Shown: piece by piece, positions 1 through 8,509 of the stretch
Position numbering within the stretch: position 1 is the stretch's first letter
How the letters are laid out: every line of letters starts with the position of its first letter
Assembly: GCA_024398055.1 (NCBI GenBank)
Contig: CP073749.1
Location: forward strand, 1,426,594-1,490,593
Length of the DNA stretch: 64,000 bases
Reading direction: 5' to 3'
Origin: a bacterium SCSIO 12741
Lineage (GTDB): Bacteria; Bacteroidota; Bacteroidia; Flavobacteriales_G; Salibacteraceae
Program-made: the position numbers and the translations under genes
Notes under the pieces: model-generated
What the model saw: only the letters and a program-made list of their open reading frames with translations
What the model was told of the DNA's origin: nothing
Database searches by the model: none

Positions 1-130
1 AAATCCTTCCATTAGCCTAGCGGCGACACCACTTATTTCCCTTTTTTGCCATTTCCCTGACCTATTTTGTGAAGATCGGTGAAGGGCTGTATGCTCCTAT
101 CGAATATTTTAGCGCAAAATTTTACAGGAC

Positions 131-988
131 ATGAAAAACCTATTTGCAATGGGGGCGTTGCTTCTTGCCCTCACCATCCAATCCACTGGATACGCACAAG
201 AGATTAAAACACCTCGCCCAAGCCCATTATCAACTCTTACCCAAGAAGTTGGATTAACTGAAATCACGGTTACTTATTCCCGTCCAGGAATCAAGGGTCG
301 TAAAATCTTTGGTGACTTGGTACCTTACGGTAAAATGTGGAGAACCGGAGCAAACTCTCCAACGAAAATCAAATTCGACAAAAAAATCAAGTTGGCAGGA
401 AACGAGATCGAAGCTGGTGAATACGCCATGCTATCCATTCCTGGAGAAAGTGATTGGGAAATCATCATCAACAAAAACCTGGGAACCTATCCACAGAATC
501 ACGATCCGGCTGATGACGTAGTTCGTTTTAAAGTTTCTTCGAAAAAAATTGAGTCTGCAGTTGAGTCTTTCACTATTGACTTTCAAGCGTTCACTGCTGA
601 TGGCGCTAACATGATTCTTCTTTGGGAAAACACGGCTGTTGTAATTCCAGTAGAAGTGACGGCTTCTGAAGAAGTGATGAAAACTATTGAACGAGTGATG
701 AACGGACCAAGTAGCCGCGACCTTTACTTGTCTGCACGTTACTACTACGAGAACGACAAAGACATCAGCAAAGCGACTGACTGGATCAACAAGTCGGTAG
801 AGATGGATCAGGAAAAGCCTAAGTTCTGGGTGATTCACTGGCAAGCTAAAATTTTGGCTAAATCAGGCGATACTAAAGGAGCTATCAAGGCTGCTGAGCA
901 ATCGAAAAAATTGGCTGAAGAAGAAGAATACGATGCTTACATCAAAATGAACGATGAGCTAATTAAAGAGCTTTCTTCTAAGAAATAA
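131..988 (+). CDS. DUF2911 domain secreted protein
   Basis: 285 residues. An N-terminal signal peptide (hydrophobic core about residues 5-20, ending TGYAQ) is followed by a DUF2911 domain (about 27-170) with its usual PRPSP start, the VTYSRPG segment and the YGKMWRTGAN motif. The last 100 residues are helical and TPR-like (about 195-280). The family is common in Bacteroidota and its biochemical role is unknown; export to the periplasm or surface is inferred from the signal peptide. It is transcribed alone and ends at a strong hairpin shared with convergent mgtE. No clear TAnnTTTG box was found in the 130 bases upstream, which otherwise hold nothing I recognise. Confidence 0.85.
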   Translation: MKNLFAMGALLLALTIQSTGYAQEIKTPRPSPLSTLTQEVGLTEITVTYSRPGIKGRKIFGDLVPYGKMWRTGANSPTKIKFDKKIKLAGNEIEAGEYAMLSIPGESDWEIIINKNLGTYPQNHDPADDVVRFKVSSKKIESAVESFTIDFQAFTADGANMILLWENTAVVIPVEVTASEEVMKTIERVMNGPSSRDLYLSARYYYENDKDISKATDWINKSVEMDQEKPKFWVIHWQAKILAKSGDTKGAIKAAEQSKKLAEEEEYDAYIKMNDELIKELSSKK

Positions 989-1010
989 GCTTCTTCTTTT
1001 TAAAGGTTTT

Positions 1011-1063
1011 AAACCCGGGGATTTCACTGAATGAACACGTGAAATTTCCGGGTTTCTTTTTTT
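1011..1063. terminator. hairpin terminator between DUF2911 gene and mgtE
   Basis: Two long arms (AAACCCGGggATTTCAC and GTGAAATttCCGGGTTT) flank a short loop and are followed on the plus strand by a run of T at 1056-1063. It terminates the DUF2911 transcript and, being nearly symmetric, may also serve mgtE from the other side. Confidence 0.8.
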
Positions 1064-2420
1064 AAAGGCTATAGAGATACTGCCCGATTCCGAAATAAAT
1101 GAACAGGCCTAATATGTCATTCATCGTCGTGATAAATGGGCCTGTAGCCAAGGCGGGATCTACCTTGTAACGATCTAAAACAAGTGGCACAAAGGTGCCA
1201 AACAAGGCCGCAAACAGGATCACCACCATCAATGCACTACTTACCGTATAGGTAAGTGTGAGGGACGATCCACTGAGAAAAATGTTATAAATCAAAAGCA
1301 ATACAGAACACACCAATCCATTGAGCAAGGCCACTCCAAATTCCTTCATCAATTTAGACGCCATACTTCCCATTCCCAGAGAATTGTTGGCCAACCCTTG
1401 AACAATAATCGCTGAAGACTGAACTCCCACATTTCCTCCCATTGCTGCAACGAGAGGAATAAAAAAGGCCATTTCAGCATGCTTAATCAAGTCGTGTTCG
1501 TAAAGCTGAATGACCATGGCCCCTAAAACACCACCCAGCATTCCCAATAACAACCAAGGCAGACGAGCTCGGGTGAGCATCCAGACACTATCCGTGGATT
1601 CAACATCTTCAGAAAGACCCGATGCCAATTGGTAATCCTTCTCGGCTTCTTCACGAATAACGTCCACAACGTCATCGATGGTAATACGACCTACCAAGCG
1701 ACCAATTTCATCCACTACGGGAAGGGCTACCAAGTCATACTTCTGCATCACGTTGGCCACTTCTTCCTGATCAGTGGTGGTTTTTACCTGCTTAATTCCT
1801 GCCTGGTATATTTCGCCAATTTTAGACCGCGGCGAGGTTACCAATACTTTTTTCAGAGATAGCCTACCCAACAACCGATCCTTGTCGTCGACCACGTAAA
1901 TGGTGTAAACATTTTCGATATCCTCGGCCTGTTTCCGCAGCTGACGAACACTCTCCGTGACGGTGAGGTTTTCGTTCACCTTTACCAGCTCCTTACCCAT
2001 GATGGCACCGGCAGTACCTTCCTCGTAGTTGAGCAGGTCTACAATTTGCCCAGCCTGGTCAATATCGTCGATCTGGGCAATAACCGATTCCTTCTGATCC
2101 TCAGGCAGATCCTGAATCAAATCGGCAGCATCATCAGACTCCAGATTCTCAATGAAGTTTTCGGCAATCTCTGCAGAGGTATAAACCTTCAGCAGTTCCT
2201 TCCGCTCATCTTCATCCAGATGTGCTACAGCTTCAGAAGCTTTTTCCGCTTCCACGTATTGAAGAATGTAATAGGCTTGATCGGTTTCAACCGCATCAAT
2301 AATCTCTGCCAGGTCGGCAGCATGAACATCCGCAATAAGCTCAATTAGCCTCTGCTCGTTGGACGCCGCAACAGCCTCTCTGATCTCCGCGAGGTATTCC
2401 TTGGTGAGTTCAAACTGCAT
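1062..2420 (-). CDS. mgtE: magnesium transporter MgtE
   Basis: 452 residues, the usual family length. Order: MgtE N-terminal superhelical domain (about 30-135) with its run of acidic helices, a CBS pair (about 137-260), then a membrane domain with about five helices (about 288-450). The family pore signatures are visible: GGNVGVQSS around residue 330 and the P..TT..D segment near the C terminus. It is a Mg2+ channel/transporter of the inner membrane, gated by Mg2+ binding to the cytosolic domains. It lies downstream of rsmA on the same strand but has its own TAnnTTTG box in the gap. Confidence 0.95.
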   Translation of the reverse strand: MQFELTKEYLAEIREAVAASNEQRLIELIADVHAADLAEIIDAVETDQAYYILQYVEAEKASEAVAHLDEDERKELLKVYTSAEIAENFIENLESDDAADLIQDLPEDQKESVIAQIDDIDQAGQIVDLLNYEEGTAGAIMGKELVKVNENLTVTESVRQLRKQAEDIENVYTIYVVDDKDRLLGRLSLKKVLVTSPRSKIGEIYQAGIKQVKTTTDQEEVANVMQKYDLVALPVVDEIGRLVGRITIDDVVDVIREEAEKDYQLASGLSEDVESTDSVWMLTRARLPWLLLGMLGGVLGAMVIQLYEHDLIKHAEMAFFIPLVAAMGGNVGVQSSAIIVQGLANNSLGMGSMASKLMKEFGVALLNGLVCSVLLLIYNIFLSGSSLTLTYTVSSALMVVILFAALFGTFVPLVLDRYKVDPALATGPFITTMNDILGLFIYFGIGQYLYSL

Positions 2421-2465
2421 AATGACGGCTCCAAATTAGGGGGTTTTTTAATTACGGATCGCCGA

Positions 2466-2473
2466 CAAATGTA
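2466..2473 (-). promoter_or_regulatory. promoter -7 box for mgtE
   Basis: TACATTTG on the minus strand, an exact match to the Bacteroidota -7 consensus, 45 bases before the mgtE start and just after the rsmA stop. No clear TTG lies at the -33 position. Confidence 0.5.
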
Positions 2474-2482
2474 AAACTTCTG

Positions 2483-3244
2483 CTAAGAAATTGAGAGGGC
2501 TTGGGTAATAGCCACAAAATCTGCCACTTCGAGTTGTTCCGCCCGTTTATCCATAAACGGAAACTCGGTAACACCTTCTGGGGTTATCTGCTTTAGAGCG
2601 TTTCTTAGGGTTTTACGACGTTTGCCAAAAGCTGCCTTCACCACTTGGGTAAAGAATCTAGGATCACAACCCAGTTCGCTCACCCCATTTCGACGCAGCC
2701 GTATCACTCCGGAATCCACCTTGGGTGGAGGCAAAAACACTCCTGGAGGTACTGTAAATAGGTACTCGATGTCGAAAAAGGCTTGTAGCAGCACACTCAA
2801 GATTCCGTATTCCTTGGATCCGGGAGGCGAGGCCACTCGCTTAGCCACTTCCTTTTGAAACATACCTACCACCTCTACAAACTGATCTTTGTGGTCGTAC
2901 ACTTTAAAAAGAATCTGACTGGAAATGTTGTAGGGAAAATTACCGGCCAGTGCCAAAGGCTTATCGGTAATCTTTTGAAGATTCATTTTCAAAAAGTCTT
3001 CTTCAAACAACCTTGGAGCTACCTCTGAATAATGTTCCTTCAAGTAGGCTACCGATTCGGTATCGATTTCGCAGAGGTAAACGGTTTTATCGCTTTTCAG
3101 CAAGAACTGGGTCAAAACTCCGGTTCCCGGACCGATCTCTAAAACCTCCTCATACCCTTTACCAGAAAGTCCACGGGCAATTTTTTCGGCAACATTCAGG
3201 TCCTTTAGGAAATGTTGTCCAAGATGTTTTTTGGGGCGAACCAT
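2483..3244 (-). CDS. rsmA: 16S rRNA dimethyladenosine transferase (KsgA/RsmA)
   Basis: 253 residues. S-adenosylmethionine-dependent enzyme that dimethylates two adjacent adenosines in the 3' hairpin of 16S rRNA during 30S maturation. Seen: N-terminal KKHLGQHFL, SAM motif EIGPGTG at 36-42, catalytic NFPY at 102-105 and the C-terminal helical domain with FGKRRKTLRNAL. The start abuts the stop of the upstream DUF4286 gene, consistent with co-transcription in the serS block. Confidence 0.96.
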   Translation of the reverse strand: MVRPKKHLGQHFLKDLNVAEKIARGLSGKGYEEVLEIGPGTGVLTQFLLKSDKTVYLCEIDTESVAYLKEHYSEVAPRLFEEDFLKMNLQKITDKPLALAGNFPYNISSQILFKVYDHKDQFVEVVGMFQKEVAKRVASPPGSKEYGILSVLLQAFFDIEYLFTVPPGVFLPPPKVDSGVIRLRRNGVSELGCDPRFFTQVVKAAFGKRRKTLRNALKQITPEGVTEFPFMDKRAEQLEVADFVAITQALSIS

Positions 3245-3544
3245 TTATACCTCTTCAAGAAGGGTGCGAAAAGCAACGAATTTGCCCTCGTACTTATCCG
3301 AATGCTCTTTTTGCAGTCGAGGTGCGTGATTTTCCTGGTACTCTTTTAAAAGCTCCCAAGTCTCCACGCGATATTGAACCGAATAAGTCATTCCGTCGGT
3401 ATCATCCACCAAAACTTTCATCATTTTGCTGTCTACAAAAAGGCCTGTTGCCATCACATCAGGAATATGGGTTTCCTTCATCCATGAGAGCCATTCTGCG
3501 TGCACCTCGTTTTCTACCTTAACGGTTACGTTGTAAATGATCAT
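3245..3544 (-). CDS. DUF4286 family protein
   Basis: 99 residues with the pattern of the DUF4286 family: it opens MIIYNVTVKVE and has a VQYRVETWELLKEYQ segment, typical of a small ferredoxin-like alpha+beta protein. No signal peptide, so probably cytosolic; function unknown. The start overlaps the stop of the upstream TPR gene by four bases (ATGA) and its stop touches rsmA, so translation is probably coupled. Its constant position next to rsmA in flavobacteria (recalled, not checked) hints at a translation-related or housekeeping role. Confidence 0.85.
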   Translation of the reverse strand: MIIYNVTVKVENEVHAEWLSWMKETHIPDVMATGLFVDSKMMKVLVDDTDGMTYSVQYRVETWELLKEYQENHAPRLQKEHSDKYEGKFVAFRTLLEEV

Positions 3545-5388
3545 ACTTCCGAAACTAAATTAATTGAGCTTATCCCCCGCAATGCCCGAAAACGCTTTCG
3601 AGCTTCCGTAACGAATAGGCTATCTGGGAAATCAGTTAAAATCTTTTGATACAATTCCTTGGCTCGTTCAGGCTTGTCAAATTGATTTTGATTGAGTTCG
3701 GCCAACAAGAAGGTGGCTTTGTCGGCGAGGATGTCCCAGGAAAAGCGATTCATCACTTCTTCGAGGTATCCCGCAGCAGTTTCATAATCTCGTTGCTGAA
3801 TGGCCATATCATATCGCAGCATTAGAATCTCATCGGCTAGGGCGTGTCCTGGAAACTGCTTATTGATGGAATCCAACTTCAACTCCGCTTGCGGAAAACG
3901 ATTTTGCACAACCAATAAATCGGCATCGGCATAGAGCTTTAGGGGTACCGTAGAAGTGTCTACCGTTGAGTTGTCGGTAATGAGAATGGAAAGATGCATG
4001 GCATCGTTGGCAATCAATTTGGAAGTGGCTCCTTTGAGAATGTCTAATTGAGCTTTGGCCAAGGAAAAGTTACCTGTGTAAAAATGCACCTTGGCACCCT
4101 TAAATTTGGCCTGCTCACCCAAGCGGTCAAATTTGTAGGCCTTGTCTACCTGACCATATTGAATAGAAGCATCCCAAATATACCCGGCGGCCAGCAGTGC
4201 ATCGCCATAATCCAACTTGGTAGAAGCCCGAAAGACTTCATTAATTCCAGGAATCTCCAAGACGGCTTCAAAGGTATTCAGGGCCGAGTCTAACTGATGT
4301 TGGTAGAAAGCCTGGATGTAACCCTTTTCACGGAGCAAACTTGCCGTAGCAGCATTCACTCCAAGTTCAAATAAAGCCTCCTCATAATCGTCGATGAGAT
4401 GATCCACATCCTCAGAAGAATAGTTGCCCGAACGGGTGATTTTCTCATAACGCGTTTCCAATCCGAGAATGCGGGCTTCAATGTAAAACTGACCATCCAT
4501 TCCATAATCGAGCACATAATCGCAGGCCTCTGCAGCCTCATCATACGCTTGATTATTCAGTAAAACTTCCGCCAGGTAATACACTCTCCGGCCATCGCGT
4601 TCGAGTCTCTTGTCCAGTGCTTTCGTTTGAATTAAGGCTCCCTTCCAGTTTCCCTCCTGCTGATACAACCAGATAAGCATCTCTGGAAAAAGGTAATTAT
4701 TTGGGCTCTGGTTAATCTTTTTGACCAACCGGGCTTTTAGAATCTGTCCTTGCTCACTCTCCGAAGAAAGGTCAATGTTGTTGTTAATGGCATTCTGAAC
4801 GGTCTGTAAATACCCATTGTGCAGTTCCAAAAGATCCAGGTATTCGTCCACCATTTTATCATACTGCCCCAGTTTTCCATACACCGAAGCGACTTCGATG
4901 TTGAAGGGGTAGTAATTCTTCAACATCACCCGGCCTCGCTGATAGGCTTTTAGGGCATAGTCGTATTCACCTGCCGCAGAAAATGCTGCTGCATGTTGAT
5001 TTACCTGCTCGTAATTGGGTGGTAGATTTTTGATGATCTTATCGTACTCCTTATTGGCCTGCTTGGTTTTGTTCTGAAGTTTAAGAATTACTCCATAATC
5101 CACCTTGGCCTTAGCGCTAAGTACATCCACTTTCTGATGACCACGAATCAACTTTTTTGCCGTTTCGTAATCCTTCAGTTCTACCAAACAACGCAGGTAA
5201 TAATTGTAGTTGAGGGTGTTTTTGTCCTTGTCATAAAGTCGCTTGTAGTAAAGAGCGGCTTTATCAAATTCTCCATTCTGGTAGTAATGAGCGGCTAATT
5301 GGCTGTCAGTTGTTTGCCCCACAAGAGCCGGGGACCAAACCAAAAACAGTCCCAACAACAAAACAAGTATGCCTCCCTTTCTTACCAT
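3541..5388 (-). CDS. secreted tetratricopeptide-repeat protein
   Basis: 615 residues. A signal peptide (about 1-25, hydrophobic core then ALVGQ) is followed by almost continuous TPR-like helical pairs; examples are the AAHYYQNGEFDKAALYYKRL stretch near residue 33 and the C-terminal repeat ending ILTDFPDSLFVTEARKRFR. No catalytic motif. A periplasmic or outer-membrane scaffold is inferred. It sits between the small lipoprotein and DUF4286 in the leftward serS block. Confidence 0.8.
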   Translation of the reverse strand: MVRKGGILVLLLGLFLVWSPALVGQTTDSQLAAHYYQNGEFDKAALYYKRLYDKDKNTLNYNYYLRCLVELKDYETAKKLIRGHQKVDVLSAKAKVDYGVILKLQNKTKQANKEYDKIIKNLPPNYEQVNQHAAAFSAAGEYDYALKAYQRGRVMLKNYYPFNIEVASVYGKLGQYDKMVDEYLDLLELHNGYLQTVQNAINNNIDLSSESEQGQILKARLVKKINQSPNNYLFPEMLIWLYQQEGNWKGALIQTKALDKRLERDGRRVYYLAEVLLNNQAYDEAAEACDYVLDYGMDGQFYIEARILGLETRYEKITRSGNYSSEDVDHLIDDYEEALFELGVNAATASLLREKGYIQAFYQHQLDSALNTFEAVLEIPGINEVFRASTKLDYGDALLAAGYIWDASIQYGQVDKAYKFDRLGEQAKFKGAKVHFYTGNFSLAKAQLDILKGATSKLIANDAMHLSILITDNSTVDTSTVPLKLYADADLLVVQNRFPQAELKLDSINKQFPGHALADEILMLRYDMAIQQRDYETAAGYLEEVMNRFSWDILADKATFLLAELNQNQFDKPERAKELYQKILTDFPDSLFVTEARKRFRALRGISSINLVSEV

Positions 5389-5398
5389 ATCAAACCTT

Positions 5399-5938
5399 CT
5401 ACTGTTTTCCCTCTGCCATCATCGCCTGAATTTCAGGTCTCAGCCCATTGTAGTTTTTCTCAATACTTTTTGCCCAGGCTTTGAGACTAATATTGCTTTC
5501 CATCAAACGATTGATGGCCGCCTTCTCAGATTCAAAATAGGGTTTAAAGCCAAGCGTATCTATGGCACCGCTTTCCAAATCCATACGAAGCTCCTGCAAT
5601 TGCTTGAGGCTAAATTTGATATCGTTCGACTGATCTTTCCAGGTCTTATCGTATTTAAGAATCGACTTCTTGGTACGGTAATATGTATCTACTTTAACGC
5701 CTTTCTCCAAGGGCATGGTATCCCAAGTAGCGTGAAGGAAGCGTACATCAAAATCGATGCTATCCTTCCAGGATTGGTACTTTTCCGGATTGATATCATC
5801 CAATTCTCCACCCGCTTTTTCGACCACTTTAATCAACGAATCCACCTCTCCTTTGTACTTGGTTAAGGGTCCTTGATCACAAGCCACCAATACGGCTGAA
5901 ATCATCAATAGCTGCAGGGCTCTAATTAAAATCTTCAT
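5399..5938 (-). CDS. putative lipoprotein
   Basis: 179 residues with a type II signal peptide: hydrophobic segment then a lipobox ending in Cys20 (VLVAC). The mature part is helical and charged with no motif I recognise. The start overlaps the serS stop by one base (TAATG), so it follows serS in the same transcript. Function unknown; its place directly before a secreted TPR protein suggests both act at the same envelope location. Confidence 0.75.
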   Translation of the reverse strand: MKILIRALQLLMISAVLVACDQGPLTKYKGEVDSLIKVVEKAGGELDDINPEKYQSWKDSIDFDVRFLHATWDTMPLEKGVKVDTYYRTKKSILKYDKTWKDQSNDIKFSLKQLQELRMDLESGAIDTLGFKPYFESEKAAINRLMESNISLKAWAKSIEKNYNGLRPEIQAMMAEGKQ

Positions 5939-7209
5939 TAAGCTCCAATTTTATCAAATCCAACATAGGGTCTCAACACCTCTGGAATATTGATTCCATC
6001 TTCGGTTTGGTTGTTTTCCAGCAAGGCCGCCATAATTCGTGGCAATGCCAGGGCACTCCCGTTCAAAGTATGTACCAAATGCATTTTACCATCATCACCT
6101 TTGAATCGACACTTCATCCGGTTAGACTGGAAGCTCTCGAAATTGGATACGGAACTTACTTCCAACCATCTTTCCTGAGCCGCACTCCATACCTCAAAAT
6201 CGTAGGTCAAAGCAGAGGCAAATCCAAGGTCACCTCCACAAAGGCAAACGATGCGAAAATGGAATCCCAATTTCTGTAACAAGCCCTTTACGTGGTTTAC
6301 CATTTCATCCAACACTTCGTAGGATTTTTCCGGATCAACCAACTGAACGATTTCCACTTTTTCAAATTGGTGCAAACGGTTCAATCCACGAACATCCTTT
6401 CCATAACTACCTGCTTCGCGACGGAAACAAGGAGAAAAGGCCGTGTTTTTAATGGGTAGTTGCTCCTTCTTAACGATGGTATCGCGGTAAATATTGGTTA
6501 CCGGTACCTCAGCAGTAGGAATCAAGAACAGGTGATCCTTTTCAGTGTGATACATCTGCTCATCTTTATCCGGTAACTGCCCCGTTCCATATCCGGAAGC
6601 CTCGTTGATCAACAATGGCGGATTTATTTCTTCATATCCGCTGTTACCCGCTTCGTTTAAGAAAAACTGAACCAATCCACGTTGCAAACGAGCACCGTAG
6701 TTTCGGTATACTGGAAATCCAGCTCCAGTGATTTTCACACCCAGTTCCCAATCGATCAGGTTGTATTTTTTGGCCAGTTCCCAGTGAGGTATGCTTTGAG
6801 TAAGTTCTGGCTTTTGGCCAAATTCTTCTACCAATTCATTTTCGGTATCGTCTTTCCCGGCTGGCACTTTAGTGTTGGGCACATTCGGCAGCTGATACAT
6901 CAATTTAAGTAGCTCATCATCCAAATGGTGAAGCTCTTCCTGAAGCAACTTGTTGTCTTCCTTCAGGTGGGCCGTTTGCTCACGAAGTTTGTTTCCTTCT
7001 TCCCGGTTTCCGGATTTGAACATCTCCCCGATGGTACGAGAACTCTCATTAATTTGGTGTTGATTGTTTTCAGCCCGTTGTTGGATTTCTCTTTTGCGTT
7101 TGTCCAGGGCTACAATTTTGTCTACCAGGTCCTTGACCTCAATGTTTCGAACGCGCATTCTTTTGATGATGTCGTCCGCGTTGTTTCTGATATCAGCTAA
7201 CAGTAACAT
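5938..7209 (-). CDS. serS: seryl-tRNA synthetase
   Basis: 423 residues, class II aminoacyl-tRNA synthetase that charges tRNA-Ser (and tRNA-Sec where present). The N-terminal long coiled coil that binds the tRNA variable arm occupies about 30-100. Motif 2 is seen as CFRREAGSYG with the following GLNRLHQFEKVE, and motif 3 as NGSALALPRI near residue 385. It is first in the leftward block of five further genes. A near-consensus TATTTTTA lies about 30 bases upstream and could be its promoter. Confidence 0.97.
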   Translation of the reverse strand: MLLLADIRNNADDIIKRMRVRNIEVKDLVDKIVALDKRKREIQQRAENNQHQINESSRTIGEMFKSGNREEGNKLREQTAHLKEDNKLLQEELHHLDDELLKLMYQLPNVPNTKVPAGKDDTENELVEEFGQKPELTQSIPHWELAKKYNLIDWELGVKITGAGFPVYRNYGARLQRGLVQFFLNEAGNSGYEEINPPLLINEASGYGTGQLPDKDEQMYHTEKDHLFLIPTAEVPVTNIYRDTIVKKEQLPIKNTAFSPCFRREAGSYGKDVRGLNRLHQFEKVEIVQLVDPEKSYEVLDEMVNHVKGLLQKLGFHFRIVCLCGGDLGFASALTYDFEVWSAAQERWLEVSSVSNFESFQSNRMKCRFKGDDGKMHLVHTLNGSALALPRIMAALLENNQTEDGINIPEVLRPYVGFDKIGA

Positions 7210-7329
7210 GAATTAATCTTTCTTTAAGGGCTTAAAAATACGACCCTTTTACCAGCCATTGCCTTTTGCTCCGGTTGGATTTGATGAATGGATAATCTTC
7301 TTAACGGTATTTATCAATTATACCGTGTA

Positions 7330-7396
7330 TAAAAAACAAAAAATCCCGGCCCGTCCCTATTCCAATGAGTATCGGAATGGGATGGAGCGGGATTAA
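7330..7396 (-). terminator. terminator of the rplU-rpmA operon
   Basis: On the minus strand arms AATCCCG and CGGGATT (7394-7388 and 7348-7342) enclose a second paired segment (CCCATTCC with GGAATAGGG), followed by two T runs at 7341-7330. The gap 7210-7418 otherwise contains only the serS leader. Confidence 0.85.
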
Positions 7397-7418
7397 AAAC
7401 TTATTTACAGGCTTAAAA

Positions 7419-7679
7419 CTAAGCCTCAACCGGGTCTACAGAAACGTAGCTACGATTGTCTCTTTTTCTTTCGAATACCACTTTACCGTCAACAAGGGCA
7501 AAGATGGTGTGGTCCTTTCCAACACCCACGTTACGACCGGGCTTGTACTTGGTACCTCTTTGGCGAATGATAATGTTTCCTGCGATAGCTTTCTGACCGC
7601 CGCTCAATTTTACACCGAGTCGTTTCGATTCTGATTCTCTACCGTTCTTGGAACTACCGACTCCTTTCTTATGTGCCAT
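7419..7679 (-). CDS. rpmA: 50S ribosomal protein bL27
   Basis: 86 residues. It starts MAHKKG, so the mature N terminus that reaches the peptidyl-transferase centre is encoded directly and no Prp-type propeptide is present. The family core [17 protein letters not shown]-like (here [15 protein letters not shown]) and [12 protein letters not shown] is clear. It follows rplU by 32 bases, the universal order, and ends at a strong terminator. Confidence 0.98.
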   Translation of the reverse strand: MAHKKGVGSSKNGRESESKRLGVKLSGGQKAIAGNIIIRQRGTKYKPGRNVGVGKDHTIFALVDGKVVFERKRDNRSYVSVDPVEA

Positions 7680-7711
7680 AATCTTATAGGTTTAGACCCC
7701 AAAGGCCGTCT

Positions 7712-8242
7712 TTATTTTTCTTCTTTGTTTTCGTCTTTTTTAGGAGCTGCTTTTTTAGCTGCAGGCTTTTTAGCTTCTGCTTTTGGAGCGGCCTTTTTAG
7801 GGGCGGCTTTTGGTGCAGCTTCTGCTTTAGGTGCAGCAGCTTTCTTTGGAGCGGCTTTTTTAGGAGCCTCAGCCTTAGCTTCTGCTTTTGGAGCAGCTTT
7901 AGCGGCAGCCTTTTTAGGAGCTGCTTTCTTACCAGCACCGATTCCTTCAATAGTCAACTGAGTTAAGTATTGACGGTGACCGTTACTTTTTTGGTATCCT
8001 TTTCTTCTCTTCTTTTTGAAGACGATAACCTTATCACCTTTTAGGTGTTTTTCTACTTTGGCGCTAACTTTAACACCTTCTATAACCGGGGCGCCAACAG
8101 TCACTTTACCTTTATCATCAGTCAAAAGCACACGGTCGAATTCTACTTTCAATCCTTCTGCTTCTGGCAAGCGATGAACAAAGATCTGCTGGTCTTTTTG
8201 CACCTTAAATTGCTGCCCTGCTATCTCTACAATTGCGTACAT
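7712..8242 (-). CDS. rplU: 50S ribosomal protein bL21 with low-complexity C-terminal tail
   Basis: 176 residues from the ATG at 8242 ([12 protein letters not shown], the canonical start). A longer reading from 8287 would begin inside the promoter and is rejected. Residues 1-103 are a normal L21 with [20 protein letters not shown] and LTQLTIEGI. Residues about 105-176 are almost only Ala, Lys, Pro and Glu in repeats such as KKAAPKKAA, ending DENKEEK. Ordinary L21 stops near 103, so the tail is an extension; a basic disordered tail of this kind could contact rRNA, which is inference. First gene of the rplU-rpmA operon. Confidence 0.96.
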   Translation of the reverse strand: MYAIVEIAGQQFKVQKDQQIFVHRLPEAEGLKVEFDRVLLTDDKGKVTVGAPVIEGVKVSAKVEKHLKGDKVIVFKKKRRKGYQKSNGHRQYLTQLTIEGIGAGKKAAPKKAAAKAAPKAEAKAEAPKKAAPKKAAAPKAEAAPKAAPKKAAPKAEAKKPAAKKAAPKKDENKEEK

Positions 8243-8284
8243 CGTTAAAATTGAATTATTTAAACTATCCGAAAATTCGGCTTG

Positions 8285-8314
8285 CAAAAGTAGGGAATTA
8301 TTTAATTATAACAA
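8285..8314 (-). promoter_or_regulatory. consensus Bacteroidota promoter of rplU-rpmA
   Basis: Minus-strand TTG (8314-8312), exactly 19 bases, then TACTTTTG (8292-8285). Both elements and the spacing match the Bacteroidota sigma-factor consensus. Transcription would start near 8279, giving a leader of about 36 bases and fixing the L21 start at 8242. Confidence 0.8.
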
Positions 8315-8381
8315 GTACATGCCTTTAGCGAATGATCAACTTCTTTTGAACGAACTCTATCGCAAACTAAATCAAGACCAA

Positions 8382-8400
8382 ATTGAAAGTCATTTTCAAT
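8382..8400. repeat. inverted repeat in the rplU-sulfatase gap
   Basis: ATTGAAA, five bases, TTTCAAT: a perfect 7-bp inverted repeat upstream of the rplU promoter and downstream of the sulfatase stop. It has no T run, so it looks more like a protein-binding site than a terminator. The rest of 8315-8509 shows nothing I recognise. Confidence 0.35.
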
Positions 8401-8509
8401 GCTAACAACTGAAAAAGAAGCTCCTTGCAACTTGATTCCCAAAATTTGAAAAATACATCGTTGCCAATCATTTAATCAAACATCCAATCCTAAGGCTATC
8501 GCCGTCCGT

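Noticed and set aside
7684-7950. Leu/Lys-rich frame within rplU on the same strand
   Set aside because: Out-of-frame reading of the repetitive L21 tail.
7671-7961. Long Ala/Phe/Gly-rich open frame on the plus strand opposite the L21 tail
   Set aside because: It is the antisense reading of the Lys/Ala repeat codons of rplU; composition is fully explained by that and no promoter fits.
8243-8287. Upstream extension of L21 (15 extra residues)
   Set aside because: It lies over the TACTTTTG promoter box and the predicted start of transcription; family members start MYAIV.
8382-8400. Inverted repeat ATTGAAA/TTTCAAT as a terminator
   Set aside because: No T run on either strand and AT-rich stem; kept only as a low-confidence repeat.
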